Positions 28,949 through 37,424 of a stretch of 40,264 nucleotides of DNA are shown here, in pieces. Made by a program: the position numbers and the translations under genes. The stretch comes from Chloroflexi bacterium HGW-Chloroflexi-8 (GTDB lineage Bacteria > Chloroflexota > Anaerolineae > Anaerolineales > Anaerolineaceae), in assembly GCA_002841995.1 (NCBI GenBank), contig PHBS01000012.1:1-40264 (forward strand). Reading direction: 5' to 3'. The notes under the pieces are model-generated. The model searched no databases, was not told the origin of the DNA, and saw only the letters and a list, made by a program, of their open reading frames with translations. Positions within the stretch are counted from its first letter, which is position 1. The number at the start of each line of letters is the position of its first letter.

Positions 28949-29629
28949 ATGAAAGATCAAAATCTCTATATTCAAATCAGGTCAAAAAAACTTGGCCTAT
29001 TAATTTATGATGCGCGATTAGCCTCCGGAAAGACTCTTGAAGATTGCGTGAATATGACCGGGATTCCCATGGAACGATTATCAGATATTGAAGCTGGAAA
29101 GGTATCACCAACACTCCCCGAACTTGAAATCATTTCTTTTCTTTATAAGATTCCTCTTGAACATTTTTGGGGTGATGAAGTTCTCAGTGAAATAGATTTA
29201 GAAGCACAAACAAAAAAATATAAGCAATTAATGTCAATTCGCCATAGAGTAATTGCAGCAAATATTAAGGGTTTTCTGGATGACAAAGGATTATTAGAAG
29301 AAGATTTTGCCAAATTAGTTGGTTTAGATATCAATGTTTTTCAGGAGTACCTGCTAAGTGAAAAAGAAATCCCGATTCCAGTTCTGGAAATAATTGCAAA
29401 GGGATTGGATCATAGAATTGAAGACTTCTTTGATACCCAGGGAATCGTAGGAAATTGGCGCACTGAATTAATAGAAACCCAAAGAATAAAAGCTATTCCG
29501 GAAGAACTGAGAGAGTTCATTTCCAAACCAATTAATGTCCCTTATATTGAACTTGCCATTCGATTAAGCGAATTGGACGTAAATAAATTACGATCCGTTG
29601 CAGAGGGTCTCCTTGAGATAACTTTGTAA
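28949..29629 (+). CDS. XRE-family transcriptional regulator with two tandem HTH-like units
   Basis: GKTLEDCVNMTGIPMERLSDIEAGKVSPTLPELEIISFLYKIPLEHFW and second unit DDKGLLEEDFAKLVGLDINVFQEYLLSEKEIPIPVLEIIAKGLDHRIEDFF. Upstream ATG 28940 also possible. Confidence 0.82.
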   Translation: MKDQNLYIQIRSKKLGLLIYDARLASGKTLEDCVNMTGIPMERLSDIEAGKVSPTLPELEIISFLYKIPLEHFWGDEVLSEIDLEAQTKKYKQLMSIRHRVIAANIKGFLDDKGLLEEDFAKLVGLDINVFQEYLLSEKEIPIPVLEIIAKGLDHRIEDFFDTQGIVGNWRTELIETQRIKAIPEELREFISKPINVPYIELAIRLSELDVNKLRSVAEGLLEITL

Positions 29630-29633
29630 AAAA

Positions 29634-30164
29634 ATGGAAAATTCGAGTCTCAAATTAAAAGCGGAATCAAATTACAACGAAAAAAAATATTCTGAAGCTG
29701 CCCAAAATTATCTTGAGTTGGCTAATCAGTCTTCCCAGGAAGGTAATGAGATTCAAGCAGCAGAATTTAAGAACAATGCCAGTGTCGCTTTCTTATTGGC
29801 AGGGAACTGTCAGGCTGCTTATGAATCTTCATTCCAAACAGATTTGGTTTTCTTAAAAGCTGGAAACCAGAAATTTGCAGGTATGTCGCTTGGTAATCAA
29901 GCTGCGGCACTTGAGGAATTAGGGAAAAATAAAGAAGCACTAGAATTGTTCGAAAAAGGTGCTCAATTTTTAAAAGAAGCTGGAGAAAATGATCTTCGGG
30001 CGTATATTCTTAAACGGATATCCGCAATCAAATTAAAACAGGGACACCATTTAGAGGCATTAGCAACCATGGATAATGCCCTCGATAACGTAAATTCTCT
30101 TTCCAAAAAAGAAAGATTTCTGAAAAGACTTTCTAACTTTGTTTTTAAACTCATTCGAGGTTAG
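29634..30164 (+). CDS. TPR-repeat protein
   Basis: Helical repeats: EKKYSEAAQNYLELANQSSQEGN, AGNCQAAYESSFQTDLVFLKAGN, GKNKEALELFEKGAQFLKEAGE, GHHLEALATMDNAL. Confidence 0.72.
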   Translation: MENSSLKLKAESNYNEKKYSEAAQNYLELANQSSQEGNEIQAAEFKNNASVAFLLAGNCQAAYESSFQTDLVFLKAGNQKFAGMSLGNQAAALEELGKNKEALELFEKGAQFLKEAGENDLRAYILKRISAIKLKQGHHLEALATMDNALDNVNSLSKKERFLKRLSNFVFKLIRG

Positions 30165-30167
30165 ATC

Positions 30168-31031
30168 TTGTGCTCCAATATGCATAATGGAATCGAAATC
30201 CGCCAGGCAAGTTTTGAAGATTACGTTCCACTGGCGAACTTTTTATCTTTTGAATATTTCGTTCACCGACATTTAGATTGGCGTACATCGTTGGATTGGC
30301 TTGGAAAAGAACCATTCCTTATTGCTGAATACAATCAGGAAATTATTGCCTGTTTTGCAGCGCCTAATGATGTGGCTTCAACGACTTGGGTCCGAGTATT
30401 TGCTTGTGCGAACTCATTCCCAAAAGATGAGATCTGGGATCTTTTCTTTGAAAAAGCTTTGGATATATTTGATTCCAAAATAAAAACGGTAGGTGCGCTC
30501 GGAATTTTGAATTGGTTTGTCCATATGATTGCAAAAACGAGATTCAAGCTTACTCAAGAAATTATCGTGTTGGAAAGAAGTGATTCAAGTTCTGTTGACG
30601 ATAAAATTGGGAATGAATATTTTATTCGAAAATTGGATCCTGACGATTTGCCATATGTCGTAGAACTTGATGAGTTAAGCTTTCCCCCATTATGGCAGAT
30701 GCCAATGGAGACTATGCGCCTGGCTTATCTTCAATCCGGATATTCAACTGTAATTGAAAAGGATCAACAAATTATCGGATATCAAATCACGACAGATGCT
30801 TTATCTTCAGCCCACCTGGCTCGAATCGCTGTTCGTCCTGATCTCCAGAAACGAGGTCTGGCAGGATTTTTACTCACAGATGTGATTAATTATTATCAAA
30901 AAATAGGGATTTCACGATTAACAGTCAACACTCAGAATGACAATTTTGCATCACAAATGTTATATAAAAAATTTGGATTTGAAAGATTAAATGAGCACTA
31001 TCCTGTTTACACATTCCAAATATATGAATAA
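30168..31031 (+). CDS. GNAT-family N-acetyltransferase (probable tandem GNAT; C-terminal half RimI-like), TTG start likely
   Basis: C-terminal ...AHLARIAVRPDLQKRGLAGFLLTDVINYYQKIGISRLTVNTQNDNFASQMLYKKFGFERL; SD GAGG upstream of TTG. Confidence 0.83.
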   Translation: MCSNMHNGIEIRQASFEDYVPLANFLSFEYFVHRHLDWRTSLDWLGKEPFLIAEYNQEIIACFAAPNDVASTTWVRVFACANSFPKDEIWDLFFEKALDIFDSKIKTVGALGILNWFVHMIAKTRFKLTQEIIVLERSDSSSVDDKIGNEYFIRKLDPDDLPYVVELDELSFPPLWQMPMETMRLAYLQSGYSTVIEKDQQIIGYQITTDALSSAHLARIAVRPDLQKRGLAGFLLTDVINYYQKIGISRLTVNTQNDNFASQMLYKKFGFERLNEHYPVYTFQIYE

Positions 31032-31151
31032 TCCAAGAATATACTTTGCTGATGTTTTATAAAAATAACGACTGGTCTCTACCTTACAAATTCGATTGAC
31101 ATCAATATATGACTATGAGAAAATTCAGAAAAATTTGGAGGTTCTTTTTCA

Positions 31152-31832
31152 ATGGGAAAAAGGCAGGAAATTAAGAACAAAAGGCAACAAAAAGTAAAAA
31201 AACAACAAATCACTGTATTAATCATTGTTATTGGATTAGCACTTCTTATTTCAGGTTTTGTGATTTATCAATCGATTAAACCAGTTGGAGATATTAAAGC
31301 TGTCGAACCTCGAAATCATCCTCAGGCAGATGGTCTTGCCTTGGGAGATCCTACCGCGAAGATTGTTGTTGAAGAATTCTCAGACTTTCAATGTGTTGCA
31401 TGTTTTCGATTTTGGCAAAATAGCGAAACAGAATTCATTGAAAAATATGTTTCCACAGGAGATGTCTATTTCAAATACTCCCCATTTAGTTTCATCGGAG
31501 AGGAGTCATTTCAAGCTTCGGAGGCAGCATTTTGCGCCAATGACCAGGGAAAATTTTGGGAATATCACGACATGCTTTTTGGTAATTGGACCGGAGAAAA
31601 TATTGGCAATTTCAACAATAGTCGGCTGATTGCGTTTGCTAAATCGATAGGACTTAATGAAGGTGACTTTAAATCATGTCTTAATAGTAATAAATATGAT
31701 TCTGAAGTCAAACAAAGAAACGTTTTTGGAAATCAAAATAATGTAAGCGCAACACCAAGTTTTATTGTCAATGGACAACTAGTCTATTCAGACACATTGT
31801 TCTCTACGATTGATGGGTTATTAGCAAAATAA
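31152..31832 (+). CDS. DsbA/BdbD-like membrane-anchored thiol-disulfide oxidoreductase
   Basis: N-terminal basic coil + TM; VEEFSDFQCVACFRFW (CxxC), GVSATPSF-like NVSATPSFIVNGQLV. Confidence 0.9.
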   Translation: MGKRQEIKNKRQQKVKKQQITVLIIVIGLALLISGFVIYQSIKPVGDIKAVEPRNHPQADGLALGDPTAKIVVEEFSDFQCVACFRFWQNSETEFIEKYVSTGDVYFKYSPFSFIGEESFQASEAAFCANDQGKFWEYHDMLFGNWTGENIGNFNNSRLIAFAKSIGLNEGDFKSCLNSNKYDSEVKQRNVFGNQNNVSATPSFIVNGQLVYSDTLFSTIDGLLAK

Positions 31833-31850
31833 ATCGGTTATTGTATTATT

Positions 31851-31884
31851 AATGACACGAAATCGGATTTGATTTCGTGTCATT
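31851..31884. terminator. Bidirectional stem-loop terminator
   Basis: AATGACACGAAATC-ggattt-GATTTCGTGTCATT, 14-bp perfect inverted repeat between convergent genes. Confidence 0.8.
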
Positions 31885-31890
31885 ATTTTA

Positions 31891-32598
31891 TTAATAAATT
31901 CCCAAATATTTGAATAAAAGCACAATAAAAGGGACAATTAAAAAACCTGGCAGAAAATTTGCGACCCTGATTTTCCGAATTTCTAGCAGGCTACTGACTG
32001 CCAATCCCACAAGCATTATCCCGCCTAAGGCATTTACTTCGCTTAACATCACATCCGACATAAGAAATTGTATTTGGGCGGCTAATAATGTAATAATACC
32101 CTGGTAAAGAATTACAATCACGCTAGAAAATAGAACGCCGACGCCCAGGCTGGATGCAAAAGCGATAGCGCTAATTCCATCAATTACAGCCTTGATGGCT
32201 AATGTATTAAAATCGCCAGTCAATCCATCCTGAATTGAACCCAAAATCGCCATGGGTCCAATACAATAAAGGAGTGATGTTGTCAAGAAGCCTTTGATAA
32301 ATCGATTACTATCTTCATTATTATTCTTATTAAATTTCTTTTCGAACCAAATAGCTAAAAGGCCAAGTGCTTCCTCAATTTTTAACCATTCACCCAATAA
32401 AATTCCTAAAATTAAACTCACCAAAACTACCATCGCGTTATTGGTCTGCGTAAATAATCGAATACCATAAAGCATGGTAAATAAACCTAGCGCATTCATA
32501 ATCGTTAGACGAATTTTTTCTGAAAACCGATTGCCTAATAATAGGCCAATTAAACCACCTGTAATGATTGCAAAAAAGTTTAAAATGGTTCCTGTCAT
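31891..32598 (-). CDS. DUF554 domain-containing membrane protein
   Basis: TGTILNFFAIITGGLIGLLLGNRFSEKIRLTIMNALGLFTMLYGIR, GPMAILGSIQDGLTGDFNTLAIKAVIDGISAIAFASSLGVGVLFS. Confidence 0.93.
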   Translation of the reverse strand: MTGTILNFFAIITGGLIGLLLGNRFSEKIRLTIMNALGLFTMLYGIRLFTQTNNAMVVLVSLILGILLGEWLKIEEALGLLAIWFEKKFNKNNNEDSNRFIKGFLTTSLLYCIGPMAILGSIQDGLTGDFNTLAIKAVIDGISAIAFASSLGVGVLFSSVIVILYQGIITLLAAQIQFLMSDVMLSEVNALGGIMLVGLAVSSLLEIRKIRVANFLPGFLIVPFIVLLFKYLGIY

Positions 32599-32605
32599 AA
32601 TATTT

Positions 32606-33145
32606 TTATTTCACCAAAGTCTGGTTTCCATTTCCATAAAGGTTATTTTCATATAACTCTAAAATAAAACATAAAGAAGAAAGACGATTCAAAAATTGTA
32701 ATAAATATTCATTTTTAAGATCGGTCTTTTCTTGAAGTTCAGCTAACCGCCGTTCAGATCTCCGGACAATTGTCCTCACAAAATCAAAATATGCTCCGTG
32801 AGGGGAATCTCCAGGCACAATAAATTCTTTTGGTATCACAACTCTTTCACTAAAAAGACTTATCTTTTGTTCTATCCAAAGAACCGAATTCTCATCAATG
32901 AAATTAAATTTCTTTATTTTTTGGTTTGAAGCAACTTCTGTCATTAACTGATAGAGCTTCTTTTGTATATCCAGAACCAGTTCCTTAATTTCAACTGACA
33001 GGGTTTGACTTCTAATAATCCCAAAAACGGCATTTGCCTCATCCAAACACCCGTTCACTTCAATAATGAGATTAGCTTTGGAAACTCGTTTATCTCCCAG
33101 GAGACCAGTTTTTCCATCATCCCCTTTTCGCGTATAAAAACCCAT
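32606..33145 (-). CDS. PduO-type cob(I)alamin adenosyltransferase
   Basis: FYTRKGDDGKTGLLGDKRVSKANLIIEVNGCLDEANAVFGIIRS..FIVPGDSPHGAYFDFVRTIVRRSERRLAEL..LLQFLNRLSSLCFILELYEN. Confidence 0.93.
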   Translation of the reverse strand: MGFYTRKGDDGKTGLLGDKRVSKANLIIEVNGCLDEANAVFGIIRSQTLSVEIKELVLDIQKKLYQLMTEVASNQKIKKFNFIDENSVLWIEQKISLFSERVVIPKEFIVPGDSPHGAYFDFVRTIVRRSERRLAELQEKTDLKNEYLLQFLNRLSSLCFILELYENNLYGNGNQTLVK

Positions 33146-33151
33146 CTCTAT

Positions 33152-33742
33152 TTATCCTGCTGTATTTAATTTACAAAAAAGATACCAATTTTTATTTGGA
33201 TCAAAAGCCGATATGATCTCTGGGTCCCAAACAAATTCACCTTCAATGGTGTTCATTTTCAATAATTGATCAAGACTAATTAGTTGTGTTTCGAATTGTT
33301 GTTGAATTTGCATGGTGCTTTCTAATAAAAGGCAATCGATCATAAATCGAATTTGCAACTGACTTTTGAACTCAGCTTTTGAAATAGAAGACTTACGAAC
33401 CTTTCCAATGATATCTTCCCATTGACGGAGACGAAAAGGTATTTCAGCATTCACTTTCCTCTGCCAATTACTTTTCCAATCTGTTTTTAATTTTTGAATT
33501 CCCAAATAATCTGACTCAACAGAATTACGAATCTCAAAATTTTGCTTTTGATAGAATTCAATGAAAAACAATGCGATTAATAATCGCCCTGCACTTAATC
33601 TTGGTTTCATCCCCCCTGAAAATTCATGTTCACGATCAAAATTTAATGGCCAGAATAATTCAGAAGAGAAAACAAATCCTTCCCATTCCGGGATAGAGGA
33701 CCTGATAATTGCCCATTCATTCCTCCAATTCCACATATTCAT
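33152..33742 (-). CDS. Uncharacterised protein translationally coupled to the SBP gene
   Basis: ATGA overlap with the SBP stop and SD GGAGG inside its last codons; MNMWNWRNEWAIIRSSIPEWEGFVFSSELFWPLNFDREHEFSGGMKPRLSAGRLLIALFFIEFYQ. Confidence 0.7.
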   Translation of the reverse strand: MNMWNWRNEWAIIRSSIPEWEGFVFSSELFWPLNFDREHEFSGGMKPRLSAGRLLIALFFIEFYQKQNFEIRNSVESDYLGIQKLKTDWKSNWQRKVNAEIPFRLRQWEDIIGKVRKSSISKAEFKSQLQIRFMIDCLLLESTMQIQQQFETQLISLDQLLKMNTIEGEFVWDPEIISAFDPNKNWYLFCKLNTAG

Positions 33743-35439
33743 TCCTCCGGTGTTGCTGTTCCACCTATGGATTGATTTTGTACTTGAGGACCTGCTATGA
33801 ACCAATCTGAGACTGTCATAAAACGATCACTTGAGCTAAAAAGTGGGCCGATCTGAATTCCGTTGATTTGAGAGGACACTGCAAACGTATAGACTGGATA
33901 AAAGAGCGGTAATGCAGGCAAATCCTCAGCAAAAACCACCTGGAAATTTCGATAAAGAGATGCCCTTTCAATCAGATTGGTTGTAACACGAGCTTGTTCT
34001 AAATAATCGCTTGCAACTGTGCTATCCCATTGAGAATAATTCTGACCACCCGTAGCCTGAACTTGATCCCAAAATGGATATGGATCAGGGTCGGGTGTAT
34101 TTGCAAGATTTTGATCGATTAAAACTGCCTGGAAATCTCTTGGCTCGAGGTGATTCTTGATTAATTCTTCGTAAGGGACTGCTCGAATATCCACAATAGC
34201 ACCCAGGTTTTCCCAATCCACCTGAATCATCTCGGCAATTTTGCGGTGTTCTTCAGTATCTGGATACAAAAGTTCAAATCTTAGTTCGACCTTGTCTTTG
34301 GCTCGAACCCCACCCTCTTCACCACTGAGAATATACCCATTTTCTTTCAACATTTCGATTGCATTTTCAGAGTGAAAAGCGATGGATTCCAACCCTTCAT
34401 AGTACGCCCATGTTCCAGGAAGAATTGGCCCGTCTGCAATAATAGCCTGACCATTCAAAACGCGATCAATAATTCTTTGTCGATTCAATCCAGTTAATAA
34501 CGCTTTACGAATAACGGGGTCTTTGAAAAAAGGTACCTGTTCATTATTTAGATTTAGAAGAATCATCGATAATTCTGGTTTTCGGGCAGAATAAATTGAA
34601 AGTTGAGAATCATTTAACACTTCTGATAATGTTGTGTTTTCAACCGAGCTGATTCCTTGAACTTGACCATCTTTATAAGCTAAAAAAGCATCTTCAGAAG
34701 TTGTATAGTATCGAAATACTAATTGATCTATAAATGGTTTTTCGCCATAATAATCTTCATTAGAATTGAGTACAACCCCAAGTATTTGGTCGCCTTCAAC
34801 AACCAAGCTTCCAAATTTGTATGGTCCGCTACCTATCGGCTGTAAATTAAAGCTGGAATTCAAGATTTCATCGAAACTTAAATTCCCGAGTAAGTGGGAA
34901 GGAAGAATTCTAAAAGACAAATAATCCAAAAATGGTGCAAAGGGTTCGGGAAGAGAGAATTGCATTTTTGTTTCAGAAAGAGTTTTAACGTCAATTTCGT
35001 TCCAAAAATTACGGATATCTTCCGGAACAACGCCTATTCCTTCCCGTAAAAGGTTAATTGTAAAAAGTATGTCATCGCTTATAACCGGAGAGCCATCGTG
35101 CCACTGTGCATCTGAACGAAGTGTAAAGTTGTAGACCGTCCCATCTTTTGAAATTCCCCACGATTCAGCCAAATCTCCTTGCGGAATGCCACGTTCTTTG
35201 AACGTGACAAGACTACTATATAAAAGTCTATCTAGATCTTGATCTGGAGGATTATAAAAATCCAGAACGGGATTTAATCTTTGGAATTCCCCAACCAGTG
35301 CTTCAACATAAACCCCACCAGATTGTGGTTCAACTGTTGCTAAAGGCGTTTCTCTCTCGGGTTGTTCACTTATCAAGAGAATTCCAACAACAAGTCCTGT
35401 CAAAAAAATTATCAGTAATTGCCAGCGTAGTTTTTTCAT
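33739..35439 (-). CDS. Family 5 (oligopeptide-type) extracellular solute-binding protein
   Basis: AESWGISKDGTVYNFTLRSDAQWHDGSPVISDDILFTINLL, IGSGPYKFGSL, FFKDPVIRKALLTGLNRQRIIDRVLNGQA; N-terminal TM without an obvious lipobox Cys. Confidence 0.92.
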   Translation of the reverse strand: MKKLRWQLLIIFLTGLVVGILLISEQPERETPLATVEPQSGGVYVEALVGEFQRLNPVLDFYNPPDQDLDRLLYSSLVTFKERGIPQGDLAESWGISKDGTVYNFTLRSDAQWHDGSPVISDDILFTINLLREGIGVVPEDIRNFWNEIDVKTLSETKMQFSLPEPFAPFLDYLSFRILPSHLLGNLSFDEILNSSFNLQPIGSGPYKFGSLVVEGDQILGVVLNSNEDYYGEKPFIDQLVFRYYTTSEDAFLAYKDGQVQGISSVENTTLSEVLNDSQLSIYSARKPELSMILLNLNNEQVPFFKDPVIRKALLTGLNRQRIIDRVLNGQAIIADGPILPGTWAYYEGLESIAFHSENAIEMLKENGYILSGEEGGVRAKDKVELRFELLYPDTEEHRKIAEMIQVDWENLGAIVDIRAVPYEELIKNHLEPRDFQAVLIDQNLANTPDPDPYPFWDQVQATGGQNYSQWDSTVASDYLEQARVTTNLIERASLYRNFQVVFAEDLPALPLFYPVYTFAVSSQINGIQIGPLFSSSDRFMTVSDWFIAGPQVQNQSIGGTATPEE

Positions 35440-35454
35440 AAGCTTTAATGTATC

Positions 35455-35493
35455 AAAACAGGGCGACCATCACTTAAGTTCCGAATCGCCCTG
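35455..35493 (-). terminator. Stem-loop terminator downstream of secG
   Basis: Minus strand CAGGGCGA-(19 nt)-TCGCCCTG then TTTT; lies between secG and the SBP gene. Confidence 0.55.
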
Positions 35494-35532
35494 GATGGTC
35501 AAATTTTATAAATAGGAAATAAAGGAATGTCC

Positions 35533-35757
35533 TTAATTACGAATTATAACCGCAACTAAAGTTAAGACAAAAAATAATATACTCAGTCCAATTGTGATAT
35601 AAAAAATCGTCTTCTCGATACCACGACGCGCAGTAAAAACACTGCTTGAATCGGTTCCAGTAAAACCGCCTAATCCGACACCTTTGTTTTGAAGAATTAC
35701 ACTGACGATGAGTGCAATCGAAGTTATAATCAAAGCAATGTCTACATATGTAATCAT
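35533..35757 (-). CDS. secG: Preprotein translocase subunit SecG
   Basis: IALIVSVILQNKGVGLGGFTGTDSSSVFTARRGIEKTIFYITIGLSILFFVLTLV. Confidence 0.95.
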   Translation of the reverse strand: MITYVDIALIITSIALIVSVILQNKGVGLGGFTGTDSSSVFTARRGIEKTIFYITIGLSILFFVLTLVAVIIRN

Positions 35758-35810
35758 GCCTGTCCTCCAGATTTAATACCAATTCGGAATAATTTCGTAA
35801 AGCAGGTCAC

Positions 35811-35840
35811 ATTATAACGGTCAAAAGGGAAAATCGTCAA
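35811..35840 (-). promoter_or_regulatory. Sigma70-type promoter of secG
   Basis: Minus strand TTGACG-N18-TATAAT, then SD GGAGG before the secG ATG. Confidence 0.72.
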
Positions 35841-35848
35841 CTATTGCG

Positions 35849-36922
35849 ATGAATGAATTAATTACGAATATACATATTCATAGCACTTATTCGGATGGAA
35901 GTGGCACTTTTAAATCAATTGCCAATGCGGGATTAGATGCAGGTATCGATGTTGTCATCGTCACTGACCATAACGTTCTCGTCAAAAATGCTGAATCCTA
36001 TTATCGAAAAGGCGATCAAAGGTTGTTGTTGCTAATTGGAGAAGAAATCCATGATCGCAATCGACAGCCTCAAAAAAATCATTTACTTGTCATTGGCCAT
36101 GGTACCGAATTAAGTTCATATGCTTACGATCCACAATTATTAATTAATAAAGCAAAACTGGCTGGAGGATTGACTTTTATTGCACATCCATTTGAGCATG
36201 ATTTAAAAATAATTGGGGAACCTGATATTTCATGGGTGGATTGGAGTATTAGTGGGTTTCATGGAATCGAAATATGGAATCATTTAAGTGAGCTAAAATC
36301 TGTATCACCAAATTGGCTTAAGTTATTATTTCATGTATTCTTTCCGCAATTTTATCCACATCAGCCAAACTCAAACACAATCCAAAAGTGGGATTCGTTA
36401 ACCCGTCCCAATCGCAAAATTGTCGGGATCGGTGGTTCTGATTCCCATGCTTTGAAAATGAAAAAAGGGGGATATTTAAAAACAATATTCCCATACAAGT
36501 ATGATTTTCGATGTGTAAATACACATATCCTTGTTCCAAATGAATTGTGTGGAAACATCAATTCGGATAAACAAATGATATTAAATGCCTTTTATCAAGG
36601 TAATGTATTCATCGGTTATGATTACCCCGCCCTGACAAAGGGGTTCCGTTTTTCTGCCCAGGGGTCTCATTCAAATGCCCAAATGGGAGATGAGATTGAA
36701 CTTGAATCCAGTGTGACATTTCAAATAAGAATACCCCAAAGAGTAGAATGTCGATTAATTTGTAATGGAAGAATCATTAAGCAGTGGATGAACCAGGAAT
36801 TATGCACTTTCGTGGCTAACGAACCGGGCGTTTATCGTGTTGAATGCTATATTCAATATCTCGGAAAAAAACGTGGATGGATCTTCAGCAATCCAATTTA
36901 TGTACAAAAACCAAATGGATAA
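35849..36922 (+). CDS. PHP domain (CehA/McbA-like) metal-dependent phosphoesterase-like protein
   Basis: NIHIHSTYSDGSGTFKSIANAGLDAGIDVVIVTDHNVL, GLTFIAHPFEHD, GIGGSDSHALK, C-terminal beta domain. Confidence 0.87.
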   Translation: MNELITNIHIHSTYSDGSGTFKSIANAGLDAGIDVVIVTDHNVLVKNAESYYRKGDQRLLLLIGEEIHDRNRQPQKNHLLVIGHGTELSSYAYDPQLLINKAKLAGGLTFIAHPFEHDLKIIGEPDISWVDWSISGFHGIEIWNHLSELKSVSPNWLKLLFHVFFPQFYPHQPNSNTIQKWDSLTRPNRKIVGIGGSDSHALKMKKGGYLKTIFPYKYDFRCVNTHILVPNELCGNINSDKQMILNAFYQGNVFIGYDYPALTKGFRFSAQGSHSNAQMGDEIELESSVTFQIRIPQRVECRLICNGRIIKQWMNQELCTFVANEPGVYRVECYIQYLGKKRGWIFSNPIYVQKPNG

Positions 36923-37424
36923 AAAAAGCATGGTTTTTAATAATGTAACTAGAATGTTGACATCCAAAAAAATACCCTTTGAATTATATGAACTACCAAA
37001 AGAAAAACTTGGTTCTCTCAAAACGGCAGAATTACTTGAAGTTTCAATAGAAAAAGTATGTAAAACAATCGTTGTAAAAAGAAACAAACCAGGTAAACAT
37101 ATTTTGGCCGTTTTACCTGGAAACCGAATTGTAAATTTAAAATTAATTGCGGATTTCATTGGTGAAAAGAAAGTTGTTCTACCTACTGAAAGTGAAGCGG
37201 AGACAATTACAGGATTACAGGCAGGTGGAATTTCACCCCTGGCATTAATCAATAAGGGTTTCCAGGTTTTGATTGATGAATCTGTAAAAAAATTTGAAGA
37301 AATTCACATTTCTGCGGGCCAACGGGGATTAAACCTTAAAATAAAAACTGAAAATTTAATCCAACTCACAAATGCAAAAATAGCTCCAATCAGCGATATA
37401 CAAAAAGATATTTTCGATCTTTAG
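36915..37424 (+). CDS. YbaK/EbsC-type aminoacyl-tRNA deacylase
   Basis: MVFNNVTRMLTSKKIPFELYELP, VSIEKVCKTIVVKRNKPGKHILAVLPGNRIVNLKL, EAETITGLQAGGISPLALINKGFQVLIDES, HISAGQRGLNLKI. Start set to ATG 36915. Confidence 0.9.
   Translation: MDKKSMVFNNVTRMLTSKKIPFELYELPKEKLGSLKTAELLEVSIEKVCKTIVVKRNKPGKHILAVLPGNRIVNLKLIADFIGEKKVVLPTESEAETITGLQAGGISPLALINKGFQVLIDESVKKFEEIHISAGQRGLNLKIKTENLIQLTNAKIAPISDIQKDIFDL

Noticed and set aside
31098-31130. TTGACA upstream of the DsbA-like gene as a promoter
   Set aside because: TTGACA is present but no acceptable -10 at 16-18 nt spacing; left uncalled.
35537-35782. 81-aa minus ORF overlapping secG
   Set aside because: Frame-shifted copy of the same DNA; secG at 35533-35757 is unambiguous.
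36800-37252. 150-aa minus ORF
   Set aside because: Antisense to the YbaK-type CDS; no domain signal.
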